NCBI GenBank assembly: GCA_003156715.1
Contig: PMHO01000048.1
Coordinates: forward strand, 11,448 to 72,241
Origin: Candidatus Tityobacter terrigena
GTDB lineage: Bacteria > Vulcanimicrobiota > Vulcanimicrobiia > Vulcanimicrobiales > Vulcanimicrobiaceae
Direction: 5' to 3'
Length of the DNA stretch: 60,794 nucleotides
The translations under genes and the position numbers were made by a program. Below are positions 51,403 to 60,664 of the stretch, piece by piece. The notes below the pieces were generated by a model. The model was not told the DNA's origin. It saw nothing but the letters and a program-made list of their open reading frames with translations, and searched no databases. Numbering within the stretch: the stretch's first letter is position 1; every line of letters begins with the position of its first letter.

Positions 51403-51949
51403 CGGCCTCGCTGCGAATCGTAACCCGGTCGGCTTCGGAGTAGCGTTTTGAGAGACGGACGTCGATGTGTTCGCGACGGCTGGTCGGAATCGAACGCCCG
51501 ACGTAATCGGCCTGCACGGGAAGCTCGCGCAGGCCCCGGTCGATCAGAACTGCCAGACGAATCACGCTGGGACGTCCGAGGTCCGTAACGGCGTCGAGCG
51601 CCGAGCGGACCGTACGGCCCGTAAACAGCACGTCGTCGACGATGACCACGACCTTGCCGGTCAGATCTTCGTGAATTTCGGACTCGGGAAGTTCGCGCGC
51701 GACGTCATCGTCGCGGTAGAGGTTGATGTTGAGAAAACCCAGACCCGCGTGCATGCCGCTGATTTCCTCGATCTTGCTCGCCAAGCGCCGGGCAAGTTGT
51801 TCGCCGCCGCGGCGGATGCCGATCAGCACCACGCCGCCTTGCGCGTCCTCCGGCTCGAGGATCTGATGGGCTAGGCGCGCCACGATGCGATCCATCTGGC
51901 GAGCCGACATCAGCGTCCGCTCGCGTAGCACCTCGAGCGCGGTCCTCAT
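51389..51949 (-). CDS. pyrR: PyrR: pyr operon regulator / uracil phosphoribosyltransferase
   Basis: The 186-residue protein has the PRPP-binding motif VVVIVDDVLFTGRTVRSALD and the GVVLIGIRRGGEQLARRLAS loop of PyrR. In Bacillus, PyrR binds RNA leaders and attenuates pyr transcription when UMP is high. Here the gene lies only 7 bp after valS, so there is no room for a leader with an attenuator in front of it. Control may be at translation, as reported for mycobacteria, or elsewhere. Confidence 0.94.
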   Translation of the reverse strand: MRTALEVLRERTLMSARQMDRIVARLAHQILEPEDAQGGVVLIGIRRGGEQLARRLASKIEEISGMHAGLGFLNINLYRDDDVARELPESEIHEDLTGKVVVIVDDVLFTGRTVRSALDAVTDLGRPSVIRLAVLIDRGLRELPVQADYVGRSIPTSRREHIDVRLSKRYSEADRVTIRSEADAGS

Positions 51950-51956
51950 GCGCAGC

Positions 51957-54575
51957 CTATCCGCCGTTCCTGGTTCCGTTTAAACCCGCGAGCAACGCGC
52001 GAACGCGCGCGCGCTCGGCCTCATATCCGGCCAATTTCTCGCGCTCCTTCGCAACGACGTCGGGCGACGCCTTGCTCGTAAACTGCGAATTCCCGAGCTT
52101 TCCTTCGAGGCGCGCGACCTCGTTGTCGAGCCTCGCGCCCTCCTTTCTATAGCGTTCCCGCAGGAGGGCCGCCGGTGCCCGCACCGTCACGCCGGCCAGC
52201 GGATCCCGACCCATGGCCGGCTCGCCGTCGCGAGCGGCGTCGGTGACGTCGGCGTGCACGTGAAGGGCTAGCAAGGTCCGGGCTTCCTCATCGAGCGCGG
52301 GCGGCACCTCGAGCGTCAGCTTTTCGCGTGGCGTCAGCCCCAGCTGGGCGCGCATGTCGCGAGCCTGACCCACCACCGCCATAAGCCGGCGGTAGCGTGC
52401 TGCCGCAGGCTCGTCGGCCGGGATCTCGCTCGGATCGGGCCACGACGCGGTCACGATCGTACGCCCGTCGTGCGGAAGCGTTTGCCAAATCTCTTCCGTG
52501 ATGAATGGCGCGAGCGGGTGCAGCAGGCGCATCGCGGTGTTGAGCACGTAGGAAAGCACCGCGGCGCGCGACTTCGAAGGCGTCTTCGTAGCTTCGAGAT
52601 ACCAATCGCAGTAGCCGTACCACACGAATTCGAGCAGGACGTCGGCCGCCACGCCCATCTCGAATCGGTTCAAAGCCTGGGTCACCTGCTCGACCGTGCC
52701 GCGCAACTCAGTCAGGATCCAGCGGTCGGAGAGGCTCAGCTCAGCCGCCGGGGGCAACGTTCCGGCGGGCGGCAGCCCCTCGGGAAGCGAGCCGATGTAG
52801 CGCAGCGCGTTCCACATCTTGTTATTGAAATCGCGCGCCTTCTCGACGAAGCGTTCGTCAAAGCGCAGCTCCTGCGACTCAAGCCGCATCTGCCGCGCGA
52901 TCCCGACGCGCAGCGCGTCGGCCCCATATTTGGCCACGAGATCCATCGGATCGATCGCGTTCCCGAGGCTTTTCGACATCTTGCGGCCCTGCAAGTCGAA
53001 AACGAGTGGCGTTATGAACACCGTTTCGAACGGGATATCGCCGGCGAACTTCAGCCCGAACATCACCATGCGTGCAACCCATAGGAAGATGATTTCACGC
53101 GCCGTGATCATCACTTGGTTCGGATACCAGTGATCGAGCTCAGGCGTTTTCCGCGGCCATCCGAGGATCGAAAACGGCCAGAGCCCGCTTGAAAACCAGG
53201 TGTCGAGCGTGTCAGGGTCGCGGCGCAACTCGCTGACCCCCGCCTGCCGGGCGAGCTCGTAAGCCTCCGCTTCTGACTCCGCGACGAAGACCTCGTCGTT
53301 CGGTCCGTACCAAACGGGGAGCTGGTGGCCCCACCATACCTGGCGGGAAACGTTCCAATCCTTGATGTTCGCGAGCCAGCGTTCGTAGGTCGGCCCGAAG
53401 CGCTCGGGCACGAAACGAATGCGGCCGTCGCGATAGGCTTTGAGGGCGGGCTCGGCGAGCGATTCCATCCGGCAGAACCACTGCAGGGAGAGCAGCGGTT
53501 CGACAACGGCATCCGAGCGGGAGCTCACCGGCACGGTGTGGCGGCGCGGCTCGGCCTTGAGCAGGGCACCCAGCGCTTGCAGATCGCGCACGACCGCCTC
53601 GCGTGCCACGAAGCGGTCGAGACCGGCGTACTGCGCCGGCGCTTCGGCGGTCATCTTAGCATCGAAACCGATGACGCTCGGCATCGGCAGGCCGTGGCGC
53701 TCCCCGATCTCGTTGTCGAGCGGATCGTGAGCGGGCGTCACTTTGACGGCGCCGGTCCCAAAGTCTCGCTCGACGGCCTCGTCGGCGACGATCGGGATGC
53801 GGCGGTTGGCGAGCGGCAAGAGCACCTCTTTGCCGACCAGGTGCCGGTAGCGTTCGTCGTCGGGATGCACCGCGACGGCGCTATCGCCGAGCATCGTCTC
53901 GGGGCGCGTCGTTGCGACCTCAACGCTGAACGATCCGTCCGCGCCGGGGTAGCGAATATACCAAAGAAATCCGTCGCGCTCGACGTTCTCGACCTCAGCG
54001 TCGGACAGCGTCGATCGCGATACGGGATCCCAGTTGATGAGGCGCGTCCCGCGATAGATCAGCCCCTCGCGATAAAGCGCGACGAATACCTTGACGACTA
54101 CTGAAGAGAGGCCCTCGTCGAGCGTGAACCGCTCGCGGGCCCAGTCAGGCCCGAAGCCAAGCTGACGAAACGCCTCGTTGATCTCCCCGCCGTATTGTTC
54201 GCGCCAGGCCCACACGCGCTCGATAAAGCGCGCGCGTCCGAGCGCCTCGCGCGAAATCCCCTCGTTGGCAAGCGCGCGCACGACCACCGCCTCGGTTGCG
54301 ATCGCCGCGTGATCCTGACCCGGAATCCAGTCGGCGTTCTCGCCAAGCATGCGGTGGTAGCGGGTCAGCGCGTCCATCGGCGTATACGTCGAGGCGGTCC
54401 CGAGGTGCGCCCGCCCCGTAATGTTCGGCGGAGGCATCGAGATGATGAAAGGCGGGCGCGCCGGGTCGGGCTCCTCGTGAAAGACCCCGGCCTCCAGCCA
54501 TTCCCGGTAGCGTCGAGGCTCGACATCGGCGGGATCGTAGGTCTTGGAAAGTTCGGGGCGACGCTGGGCCTGCAC
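51957..54575 (-). CDS. valS: Valyl-tRNA synthetase
   Basis: The 872-residue class I synthetase has the HIGH-like NITGRAHLGTA (about 53-63), the CP1 editing domain in the middle, and GRKMSKSLGNAIDPMDLVAK with the KMSKS loop. A C-terminal coiled-coil arm (REKLAGYEAERARVRALLAG) is typical for ValRS. Start GTG at 54575. No T-box leader is visible upstream. It heads the valS-pyr-carA-moxR run. Confidence 0.96.
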   Translation of the reverse strand: MQAQRRPELSKTYDPADVEPRRYREWLEAGVFHEEPDPARPPFIISMPPPNITGRAHLGTASTYTPMDALTRYHRMLGENADWIPGQDHAAIATEAVVVRALANEGISREALGRARFIERVWAWREQYGGEINEAFRQLGFGPDWARERFTLDEGLSSVVVKVFVALYREGLIYRGTRLINWDPVSRSTLSDAEVENVERDGFLWYIRYPGADGSFSVEVATTRPETMLGDSAVAVHPDDERYRHLVGKEVLLPLANRRIPIVADEAVERDFGTGAVKVTPAHDPLDNEIGERHGLPMPSVIGFDAKMTAEAPAQYAGLDRFVAREAVVRDLQALGALLKAEPRRHTVPVSSRSDAVVEPLLSLQWFCRMESLAEPALKAYRDGRIRFVPERFGPTYERWLANIKDWNVSRQVWWGHQLPVWYGPNDEVFVAESEAEAYELARQAGVSELRRDPDTLDTWFSSGLWPFSILGWPRKTPELDHWYPNQVMITAREIIFLWVARMVMFGLKFAGDIPFETVFITPLVFDLQGRKMSKSLGNAIDPMDLVAKYGADALRVGIARQMRLESQELRFDERFVEKARDFNNKMWNALRYIGSLPEGLPPAGTLPPAAELSLSDRWILTELRGTVEQVTQALNRFEMGVAADVLLEFVWYGYCDWYLEATKTPSKSRAAVLSYVLNTAMRLLHPLAPFITEEIWQTLPHDGRTIVTASWPDPSEIPADEPAAARYRRLMAVVGQARDMRAQLGLTPREKLTLEVPPALDEEARTLLALHVHADVTDAARDGEPAMGRDPLAGVTVRAPAALLRERYRKEGARLDNEVARLEGKLGNSQFTSKASPDVVAKEREKLAGYEAERARVRALLAGLNGTRNGG

Positions 54576-54786
54576 GATTGGCCAGAGTTAGGGTTCTCGT
54601 CCGGGCGACCCTACCCGGCGCGGCCCGGGAGACCGCCTGCGCCCGTGCTCGCCGAGCGGCGCCTTAATCTTTCCGAGCATGGGGACGCTCTCTCGATAAT
54701 GGTTTCTTAAGCTTCGCTTTACGAGCCGCCCTTATGCTTCGAATTGACCCGCACCCAAGGTTCCCAGCTTCGAAAGGCTGCTTTTG

Positions 54787-55845
54787 ATGCGCCGTAACTT
54801 TTTCACGCGACGAGAGCGGCTCTCCGCGTCGCTCTCGCCCATCCTCGTATTGGCCCTTAGCCTGGGCTTCATCATCCCGGCGTTGGCAGCGACCCAGCTC
54901 ACGGGCGCCGGCTCCACGTTCGACTACCCCTTCTTCTCGAAAGCGTTTTACTTCTATAGCCAAAAGCATCCCGAGGTCACGGTGAACTATCAATCGATCG
55001 GCAGCGGCGGCGGAATCGAGCAGTTCATCAACAAGACAGTCGACTTCGGCGCCACCGACGTTCCGATGAACGCGGACGAGCTGAAGCGGGCGGGCGCTCC
55101 CGTCGTGCAGGTGCCCGTTGCGCTCGGCGGTGTGGCGATCACGTACGACTTGCCGTTGCTGGTCAAAGGGGGGATCAAGCTCTCGCGCCAGGCGCTCGCC
55201 GACATCTTCTTGGGCAAGATTACGAAATGGAACGACCCCGAGATTGCCAAGCTCAATCCCGGCGCAACGCTACCCGACTTGCCGATCATCGTCGTTCACC
55301 GCTCCGACGGCTCGGGGACGACGTACATCTTCACCGATTTCCTGAGCAACGTCTCGAAAGAGTGGAAAGACAAGGTGGGAACCGGCAAGAGCGTTCAATG
55401 GCCGGCGCAGAACAGCATCGGCGGCAAGGGCAACGAAGGGGTCGCAGGTCAGGTGCGGCAGACTCCCGGCGCGATCGGATACGTCGAGCTCGCCTACGTC
55501 ATTGAAAACAAGATGACCGAAGCGCAGCTCGAGAACTCCTCCGGTAAATGGCTCTTTTGCACCCTGAGATCGGTGCAAGCTGCGGCGGCAACGAAACCGG
55601 AAGTGTCGGCCACCGACTTTTCAATCGTCGATCGTAGCGGGCCCAATTCCTGGCCGATTTCCGGGTATAGCTGGGCGGTGCTGTATCAAGATCCGACCGA
55701 CAAGGCGCGTGCGAAGCTTACGCACGACGTGATGGAGTGGACGGTTACCGACGGGCAATCGATTGCTAAAGACCTAGACTATGTGGCGCTCCCGGAAAAC
55801 GTCCAGGAAACCGCGAAGAAGGCACTCGCCCAGATCAAACTCTAA
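54787..55845 (+). CDS. pstS: Phosphate-binding protein PstS
   Basis: Periplasmic or surface-anchored phosphate receptor of the Pst transporter. The ATG at 54787 (a TTG directly before it is possible) gives 352 residues with a signal peptide ending near PALAAT. Phosphate-site motifs: LTGAGSTFDYPFFSKAF, YQSIGSGGGIEQFINKTVDF, GATDVPMN and VVHRSDGSGTTYIFTDFLS. No lipobox Cys is seen. It is followed closely by pstC-pstA-pstB. I found no clear Pho box in the 211-bp gap to valS. Confidence 0.95.
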   Translation: MRRNFFTRRERLSASLSPILVLALSLGFIIPALAATQLTGAGSTFDYPFFSKAFYFYSQKHPEVTVNYQSIGSGGGIEQFINKTVDFGATDVPMNADELKRAGAPVVQVPVALGGVAITYDLPLLVKGGIKLSRQALADIFLGKITKWNDPEIAKLNPGATLPDLPIIVVHRSDGSGTTYIFTDFLSNVSKEWKDKVGTGKSVQWPAQNSIGGKGNEGVAGQVRQTPGAIGYVELAYVIENKMTEAQLENSSGKWLFCTLRSVQAAAATKPEVSATDFSIVDRSGPNSWPISGYSWAVLYQDPTDKARAKLTHDVMEWTVTDGQSIAKDLDYVALPENVQETAKKALAQIKL

Positions 55846-55860
55846 TCGCGCAAGGATTCG

Positions 55861-56814
55861 ATGGTTCCGTTCGACCGGCTCGAAGAGGCACACGCGCGTC
55901 GCTCGGTCCTGAGCGACCGCTCGTTCATTGCGGCTATCTATTGCGCCACGATCGTGTTCGTGGCGGTCGTCGTCGGTTTGTTCGTGATGCTCTTCGCCGG
56001 CTCGTGGCCGGCGATCCAAAGTTTCGGACTGAAATTCTTTTGGACGAGCAGTTGGAACCCGGTCACCAGCCAGTTCGGCGCACTGCCGATGATCTACGGG
56101 ACGGTCGTTTCGTCGGCCATCGCAATCCTGCTGGCAGGATTCGTCGGCGTCTACGCAGCCGCTTACCTGGCCGACTTTGCGCCGCGCCTCGTCGCGCGCC
56201 CATTGAGTTTCTTGATCGAGTTGCTGGCGGCGGTCCCGAGCGTCGTCTTCGGACTGTGGGGCCTTTTCGTGCTGTCGCCGGTTTTGCGGGACCGGGCGGA
56301 TCCGTTCTTGGAGGCGCACTTCGGTTTCGTGCCGCTGTTTTCGGGCCCGATCTTCGGCACCTCGCTGCTAACGGCCGGGGTCATCCTGGCCATCATGATC
56401 GTTCCCACCGTGTGCGCGATCTCGCGTGATGTGATCATGGCCGTACTCGCCGAGCATCGAGAAGGGTCGCTTGCGCTGGGCGCGACGCGCTGGGAGACGA
56501 TGTGGCGTGTGATTCTACCCGGTGCGAAGTCCGGAATCTTCGGAGCTTGCGTGCTCGCTTTGGGGCGAGCACTGGGTGAGACGATCGCTACCACCATGGT
56601 CATCGGCAACAAGCCGGCGATCGCCGCGTCCCTTTTTCAGCCTTCGTATACACTGGCAAGCGTCATCGCCAACGAGTTCACCGAAGCGACGACGGCGCTC
56701 TATCAAAGCGCGCTCATCGAGCTTGGGCTGCTGCTTTTCCTGGTAAGCATGGTCGTCAACGGATTCGCGCGGCTGTTGACCTGGACGGTCCTGCGTCCTT
56801 CGCGAGGACGCTGA
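55861..56814 (+). CDS. pstC: Phosphate ABC transporter permease PstC
   Basis: The 317-residue protein has six predicted membrane helices and the permease coupling motif LGATRWETMWRVILPGAKSG, plus LGRALGETIATTMVIGNKPA. It pairs with PstA to form the channel. It lies 15 bp after pstS and 10 bp before pstA. Confidence 0.95.
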   Translation: MVPFDRLEEAHARRSVLSDRSFIAAIYCATIVFVAVVVGLFVMLFAGSWPAIQSFGLKFFWTSSWNPVTSQFGALPMIYGTVVSSAIAILLAGFVGVYAAAYLADFAPRLVARPLSFLIELLAAVPSVVFGLWGLFVLSPVLRDRADPFLEAHFGFVPLFSGPIFGTSLLTAGVILAIMIVPTVCAISRDVIMAVLAEHREGSLALGATRWETMWRVILPGAKSGIFGACVLALGRALGETIATTMVIGNKPAIAASLFQPSYTLASVIANEFTEATTALYQSALIELGLLLFLVSMVVNGFARLLTWTVLRPSRGR

Positions 56815-56824
56815 GACGGAGACC

Positions 56825-57703
56825 GTGGCGACGGCCGCTTCCCGCGAAAGGCCAAGGTTACGGCAAAGCGATATGCGCTTGCGGCATCTTGCCAGCGGCG
56901 CGGGCGTCGTCGGTTCCGGCCTCTGTGCCGGCATCGCCGCCGGCATCCTGATGCTGATCTTAGCCTATGTGGTTCGCGAAGGGGCTCCAGCTGTGAACTG
57001 GAGCTTCCTAACGGGGGTGCCTCACCCCGTGGGCGTACCTGGCGGCGGCGTTGCAAACGGCATTGTGGGCAGCGCCATTATCGTCGGCCTGGCAACGGTC
57101 ATCGCGTTGCCGATCGGCACGCTCACTGGAATCTACCTCGCCTTATACGGCCGCGGCCCGTTCGCCGATGCGATTCGTTTTCTCGCGGACGTGCTCTCCG
57201 GTATCCCGAGCATCGCGATCGGTCTGTTCGCTTACACGATTTTCGTCGCTCCGTTTCGGCATTTTTCGGGAGCGTCGGCGTCCGTTGCTTTCGCCATCTT
57301 GATGCTTCCGCTCATCATCCGCACCGGCGAAGAGGCGATCGGCGGCGTTCCGAAGCGCGTGCGCGAGGGTGCGCTCGCCTTGGGCATCTCTTCGTACGCC
57401 GCAACCATGCACGTCGTCGTGCCGGCGGCGCGCGCCGGCCTCATGACCGGGCTGTTGCTGGCGGTAGCCCGAGTAACGGGTGAGACCGCACCGCTGCTCT
57501 TTACCGCCTTCGGAAGCCAGTTCTGGGAGCTCAATCCGACAAACCCCATGGCATCGCTCGCTTTGCAGGTTTTCACGTACGCCATTTCGCCCTACGAAGA
57601 CTGGCACCAGCAGGCTTGGGCGGGCGCGCTTCTGCTCATCCTCGCGGTCTTCATCCTAAACGTGTTGGCGCGCTTTGCGCTGCGCAGCCGGACGTCGCGT
57701 TGA
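56825..57703 (+). CDS. pstA: Phosphate ABC transporter permease PstA
   Basis: The 292-residue permease starts with GTG at 56825 and has six helices. Motifs: [40 protein letters not shown] and [20 protein letters not shown]. The stop TGA overlaps the TTG start of pstB (TTGA), so translation is coupled. Confidence 0.94.
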   Translation: MATAASRERPRLRQSDMRLRHLASGAGVVGSGLCAGIAAGILMLILAYVVREGAPAVNWSFLTGVPHPVGVPGGGVANGIVGSAIIVGLATVIALPIGTLTGIYLALYGRGPFADAIRFLADVLSGIPSIAIGLFAYTIFVAPFRHFSGASASVAFAILMLPLIIRTGEEAIGGVPKRVREGALALGISSYAATMHVVVPAARAGLMTGLLLAVARVTGETAPLLFTAFGSQFWELNPTNPMASLALQVFTYAISPYEDWHQQAWAGALLLILAVFILNVLARFALRSRTSR

Positions 57704-58527
57704 TAAGTCCCATACCGGTTCCTACGACCGGCCAAATTCACGTCCCGGCGCGCGCGGCGAGGCTCGTCGTCGAAGACCTTACGGCCCTCTATGGAAATCG
57801 CGTCGCGCTCGCCGGCGTCTCGATCGCGTTTCCGGAACAGTCGGTCACGGCCCTGATCGGCCCCTCCGGCTGCGGGAAATCGACGTTTCTGCGCTGCCTC
57901 AATCGAATCCATGAAGCCGCCGGCACGGCGACCGTCAGGGGCCGCGTCCTCCTCGACGGTCAAGACATCTATGCTCCTGAGGTCAATCCCATCGTCATCC
58001 GGCGTCGAGTCGGAATGGTCTTCCAGCGCGCGAATCCTTTCCCCACGATGTCGATCCTCGACGACGTTACCACGGGCCTTCGCTATGCCGGCCGGGCTCG
58101 GACGCGGATGGAACGCGTCGAGCAGGCGGAACGTGTGCTTCGCATGGCGGCACTTTGGGACGAAGTCAAGGACAAGCTGAATCAGCCCGGTATCGCGCTA
58201 TCCGGTGGTCAGCAGCAGCGCCTGTGCATCGCGCGAGCGCTCGCAGTCAATCCCGATATCCTTTTGATGGACGAGCCGACCTCCGCCCTCGATCCGATCG
58301 CAACGGCTCAGATCGAGGAGCTCATCACAAGCCTCGCCGATGCCTACACGATGGTTTGCGTCTCGCACAACATGCAGCAGGCGGCCCGCATTTCGGACTT
58401 CACCGCCTTCATGCTCGCGGGCAGCGACTACGTCGGGCATCTGGTTGAAGTCGGCGAAACCGATAAGATCTTCACGCGTCCGCAGGACCAACGGACCGAG
58501 GACTACATCACCGGGCGGTTCGGATAG
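57700..58527 (+). CDS. pstB: Phosphate ABC transporter ATP-binding protein PstB
   Basis: TTG start at 57700 gives 275 residues; the frame open to 57616 only mirrors pstA. ABC motifs are complete: Walker [11 protein letters not shown]-loop in [13 protein letters not shown], signature [16 protein letters not shown], Walker [14 protein letters not shown] and a switch His in VSHNM. A phoU gene does not follow. Confidence 0.96.
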   Translation: MISPIPVPTTGQIHVPARAARLVVEDLTALYGNRVALAGVSIAFPEQSVTALIGPSGCGKSTFLRCLNRIHEAAGTATVRGRVLLDGQDIYAPEVNPIVIRRRVGMVFQRANPFPTMSILDDVTTGLRYAGRARTRMERVEQAERVLRMAALWDEVKDKLNQPGIALSGGQQQRLCIARALAVNPDILLMDEPTSALDPIATAQIEELITSLADAYTMVCVSHNMQQAARISDFTAFMLAGSDYVGHLVEVGETDKIFTRPQDQRTEDYITGRFG

Positions 58528-58556
58528 CGGCCACCAGCACGCACGATACCGACGAG

Positions 58557-58784
58557 CTAGGCCGGGAGCTGTCCCCCGTTCTGCGAACAGAGCAGCGCTA
58601 CCGCGTGAGGCAGCGTTCTGGCCGCGAGCTTTTCTTTAGCCGACGTCAACAGGTGGCCGACGGTGTTGGACGACAGGCCCATGATGCGCGCGATCTCCGG
58701 GCGCCTTCGGCCACCGGCGAATAGCGTCAAGATGCGCTCTTCCTTAAAGGAAAGAGGCTGAGCGGTTTGGTCTTCAAAGCGCAC
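58557..58784 (-). CDS. Solo LuxR/GerE-type helix-turn-helix protein
   Basis: A 75-residue protein consisting almost only of a LuxR C-terminal DNA-binding domain: SFKEERILTLFAGGRRRPEI, ARIMGLSSNTVGHLLTSAKE and KLAARTLPHAVALL. No receiver or sensor domain is attached. GTG start at 58784 without a clear binding site. It lies between pstB and the second pstS-like gene, facing pstB, and may regulate one of them. Confidence 0.75.
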   Translation of the reverse strand: MRFEDQTAQPLSFKEERILTLFAGGRRRPEIARIMGLSSNTVGHLLTSAKEKLAARTLPHAVALLCSQNGGQLPA

Positions 58785-58964
58785 TGCGCTAGCAACGATA
58801 AGGCATCGTCATTCAGCTTGGGTGATGCAATTCTTCAGCCTTTATAAAGAAAACCTTAAGGCGAAGCGACGGCTAAGTTAGCCTTGTGCGCCGCCTTTGA
58901 AGCCGATACGCTCCGCCCGGAGCATCGAATGAGAGCTCCAACCCGACTGCTGAAGGAGACTCTT

Positions 58965-60512
58965 GTGAAGAAGAGGCTTATGGCACGCGCCTCACTCGTG
59001 TTTGTGCCTTTACTTGGAATCACGGCGATCGCGCTCGCTAGCGCAGCCGTACCGGTTCGAGCGCCGGTACGGCCAATTTCGCGCGACGGTCACGTGCGCC
59101 ATGCGACGTCCTCGACGGCGTACGGCGGCGGTGCGACGCTGCCCGCGATCGCCTACGTCGGCGTCAGCCAAGCAACGACGACCAATCCCGCCACTGACCC
59201 GGATCCGGACTCGGTATTCGGTTACTTCCTGAGCCTATACGGCGGCGGCTTCCAGTACTGCCAAACCGGCAGCGGCTACGGCAAGAAGGTCCTCGACGGA
59301 GCGGAGCCCGCCAGCGCCGGACCCAACGGACCATGCGCGGCTCTGGGATCGTCGGCATCCGGTTTCGGGATACCCTCGTCGGTCCAGGACTTCGCCGATT
59401 TCGCCGGTTCGGATGCGCCTGAATCGAGCAGCGATTACCAGTCGTTCATCACCGACGCCGGCACCGCGTCGAACTATATCTTCGGCCGCGGCGAACCGGT
59501 ACAGGTGCCGTACATCATTGGTGCGGTTGCGCTCCTGTACAACAATTCAGATCTTACTTCGAGCGAACCCCAAGTCAGTCTGAGCCTCAAGACGTTGTGC
59601 CAGATTGCCGACGGCCAAATCACCAATTGGGACCAGATTCCGCAAGACCCGGCGGAACCGGCCGGCGCCCATTACGGAATCAAGAAGCTCAAATGGGTTT
59701 ATCGCGCCGACAGCAGCGGGACGACCTTCTCCTTCGCAAACTACGTCTCCAAGTCGTGCACCGGGGCGGGACAAACCTATGGCCTGAATCAGGTTTACGA
59801 CATCAACAATAACAACGTCAGCGGTGGCTCGACCACCGGGGTTCTCCCGCTTCCGCTGCCGAACGGCGGGACCAACGCGAATTTCCTAGCCGGAAATGGA
59901 AACCCCGGAGTGGTCGATTGCATCGAAGGCACCGGGTCGTGCACCGAACCAGGCGGTGTCGCAAGCACCGGTGGTGACGGCTCAATCGGTTACGTCGAAG
60001 CCGCCAATGCCATGGCTGCGGGCGTGCTCAACGCGCCGACGGTCAACTTCGCCGAACTCTATATCACGAAAAAGAAAGTCGGCCACAACTACAGTCCGAT
60101 CGCGGATTTGCCGGCCGCCGCGCACAGCCTTGCCAACAGTGGCCTCTTGACCGACATGGTCGTCGGCCCGTTCGTCAACAACGGTCGCCCGAGCCCATTG
60201 CTCGAGGCGCCGCCGGTCACCCCGCCGGCGCCGGGATGCCTAGGGATCTACAATCCCGACAGCTACGCAAAGGTCAAAGACGGGTACCCAATCCTCGCCG
60301 TCACGAACCTCGAGTTCGCGTCGACCGGCAACGGTTCGAAGGCTTCGGGTCTGCAAACGCTGGCAAAGTTTGCCGACTCCGAATCGCACTACGGCTCCGG
60401 AAAGATCACGACGGTTGATCCCGCAAGCGCGTCGGCTGGTACGACGGGTTTCTCGGGACCGAACTTCAACGCCGGCAAAATCGCCCGTTTAGCAAGTTGC
60501 ATCGGCACCTAA
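58965..60512 (+). CDS. Large PstS-like substrate-binding protein
   Basis: GTG start at 58965 has AAGGAG 6 bases upstream and gives 515 residues with a signal peptide. Periplasmic-binding (PBP-like, PstS-type) features: TAYGGGATLPAIAYVGVS, DFADFAGSDAPESSSDYQSF, LKTLCQIADGQITNWDQIPQ, VYRADSSGTTFSFANYVSKS and GDGSIGYVEAANAMA. It is about 150 residues longer than normal PstS, with Gly/Asn/Ser-rich inserts and several Cys. It may be a surface phosphate scavenger or a binding protein for another anion. Its own gene unit ends in a terminator. Confidence 0.85.
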   Translation: MKKRLMARASLVFVPLLGITAIALASAAVPVRAPVRPISRDGHVRHATSSTAYGGGATLPAIAYVGVSQATTTNPATDPDPDSVFGYFLSLYGGGFQYCQTGSGYGKKVLDGAEPASAGPNGPCAALGSSASGFGIPSSVQDFADFAGSDAPESSSDYQSFITDAGTASNYIFGRGEPVQVPYIIGAVALLYNNSDLTSSEPQVSLSLKTLCQIADGQITNWDQIPQDPAEPAGAHYGIKKLKWVYRADSSGTTFSFANYVSKSCTGAGQTYGLNQVYDINNNNVSGGSTTGVLPLPLPNGGTNANFLAGNGNPGVVDCIEGTGSCTEPGGVASTGGDGSIGYVEAANAMAAGVLNAPTVNFAELYITKKKVGHNYSPIADLPAAAHSLANSGLLTDMVVGPFVNNGRPSPLLEAPPVTPPAPGCLGIYNPDSYAKVKDGYPILAVTNLEFASTGNGSKASGLQTLAKFADSESHYGSGKITTVDPASASAGTTGFSGPNFNAGKIARLASCIGT

Positions 60513-60580
60513 GCTCCGGCGTGCGTCCTTCGATCGCGCTTGTCGATTGATGACCGAATCGGAACGTAGTGGAAAGGGGC

Positions 60581-60613
60581 GGGCGGCGCCGTATGCCGCC
60601 CCGCTCTTTTCCT
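60581..60613 (+). terminator. Probable intrinsic terminator
   Basis: GGGCGGC (60581-60587) and GCCGCCC (60595-60601) pair over a 7-base loop and are followed by CGCTCTTTTCC, a T-rich stretch. This sits about 70 bp after the large PstS-like gene. Confidence 0.7.
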
Positions 60614-60664
60614 TTGAATTGAATACCTTGACCGTGCGGCCCGGCCACCCCTGAGAGGCTTCGA

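Noticed and set aside
54576..54786. T-box riboswitch before valS
   Set aside because: No T-box sequence or paired specifier and terminator stems could be recognised in the 211-bp gap.
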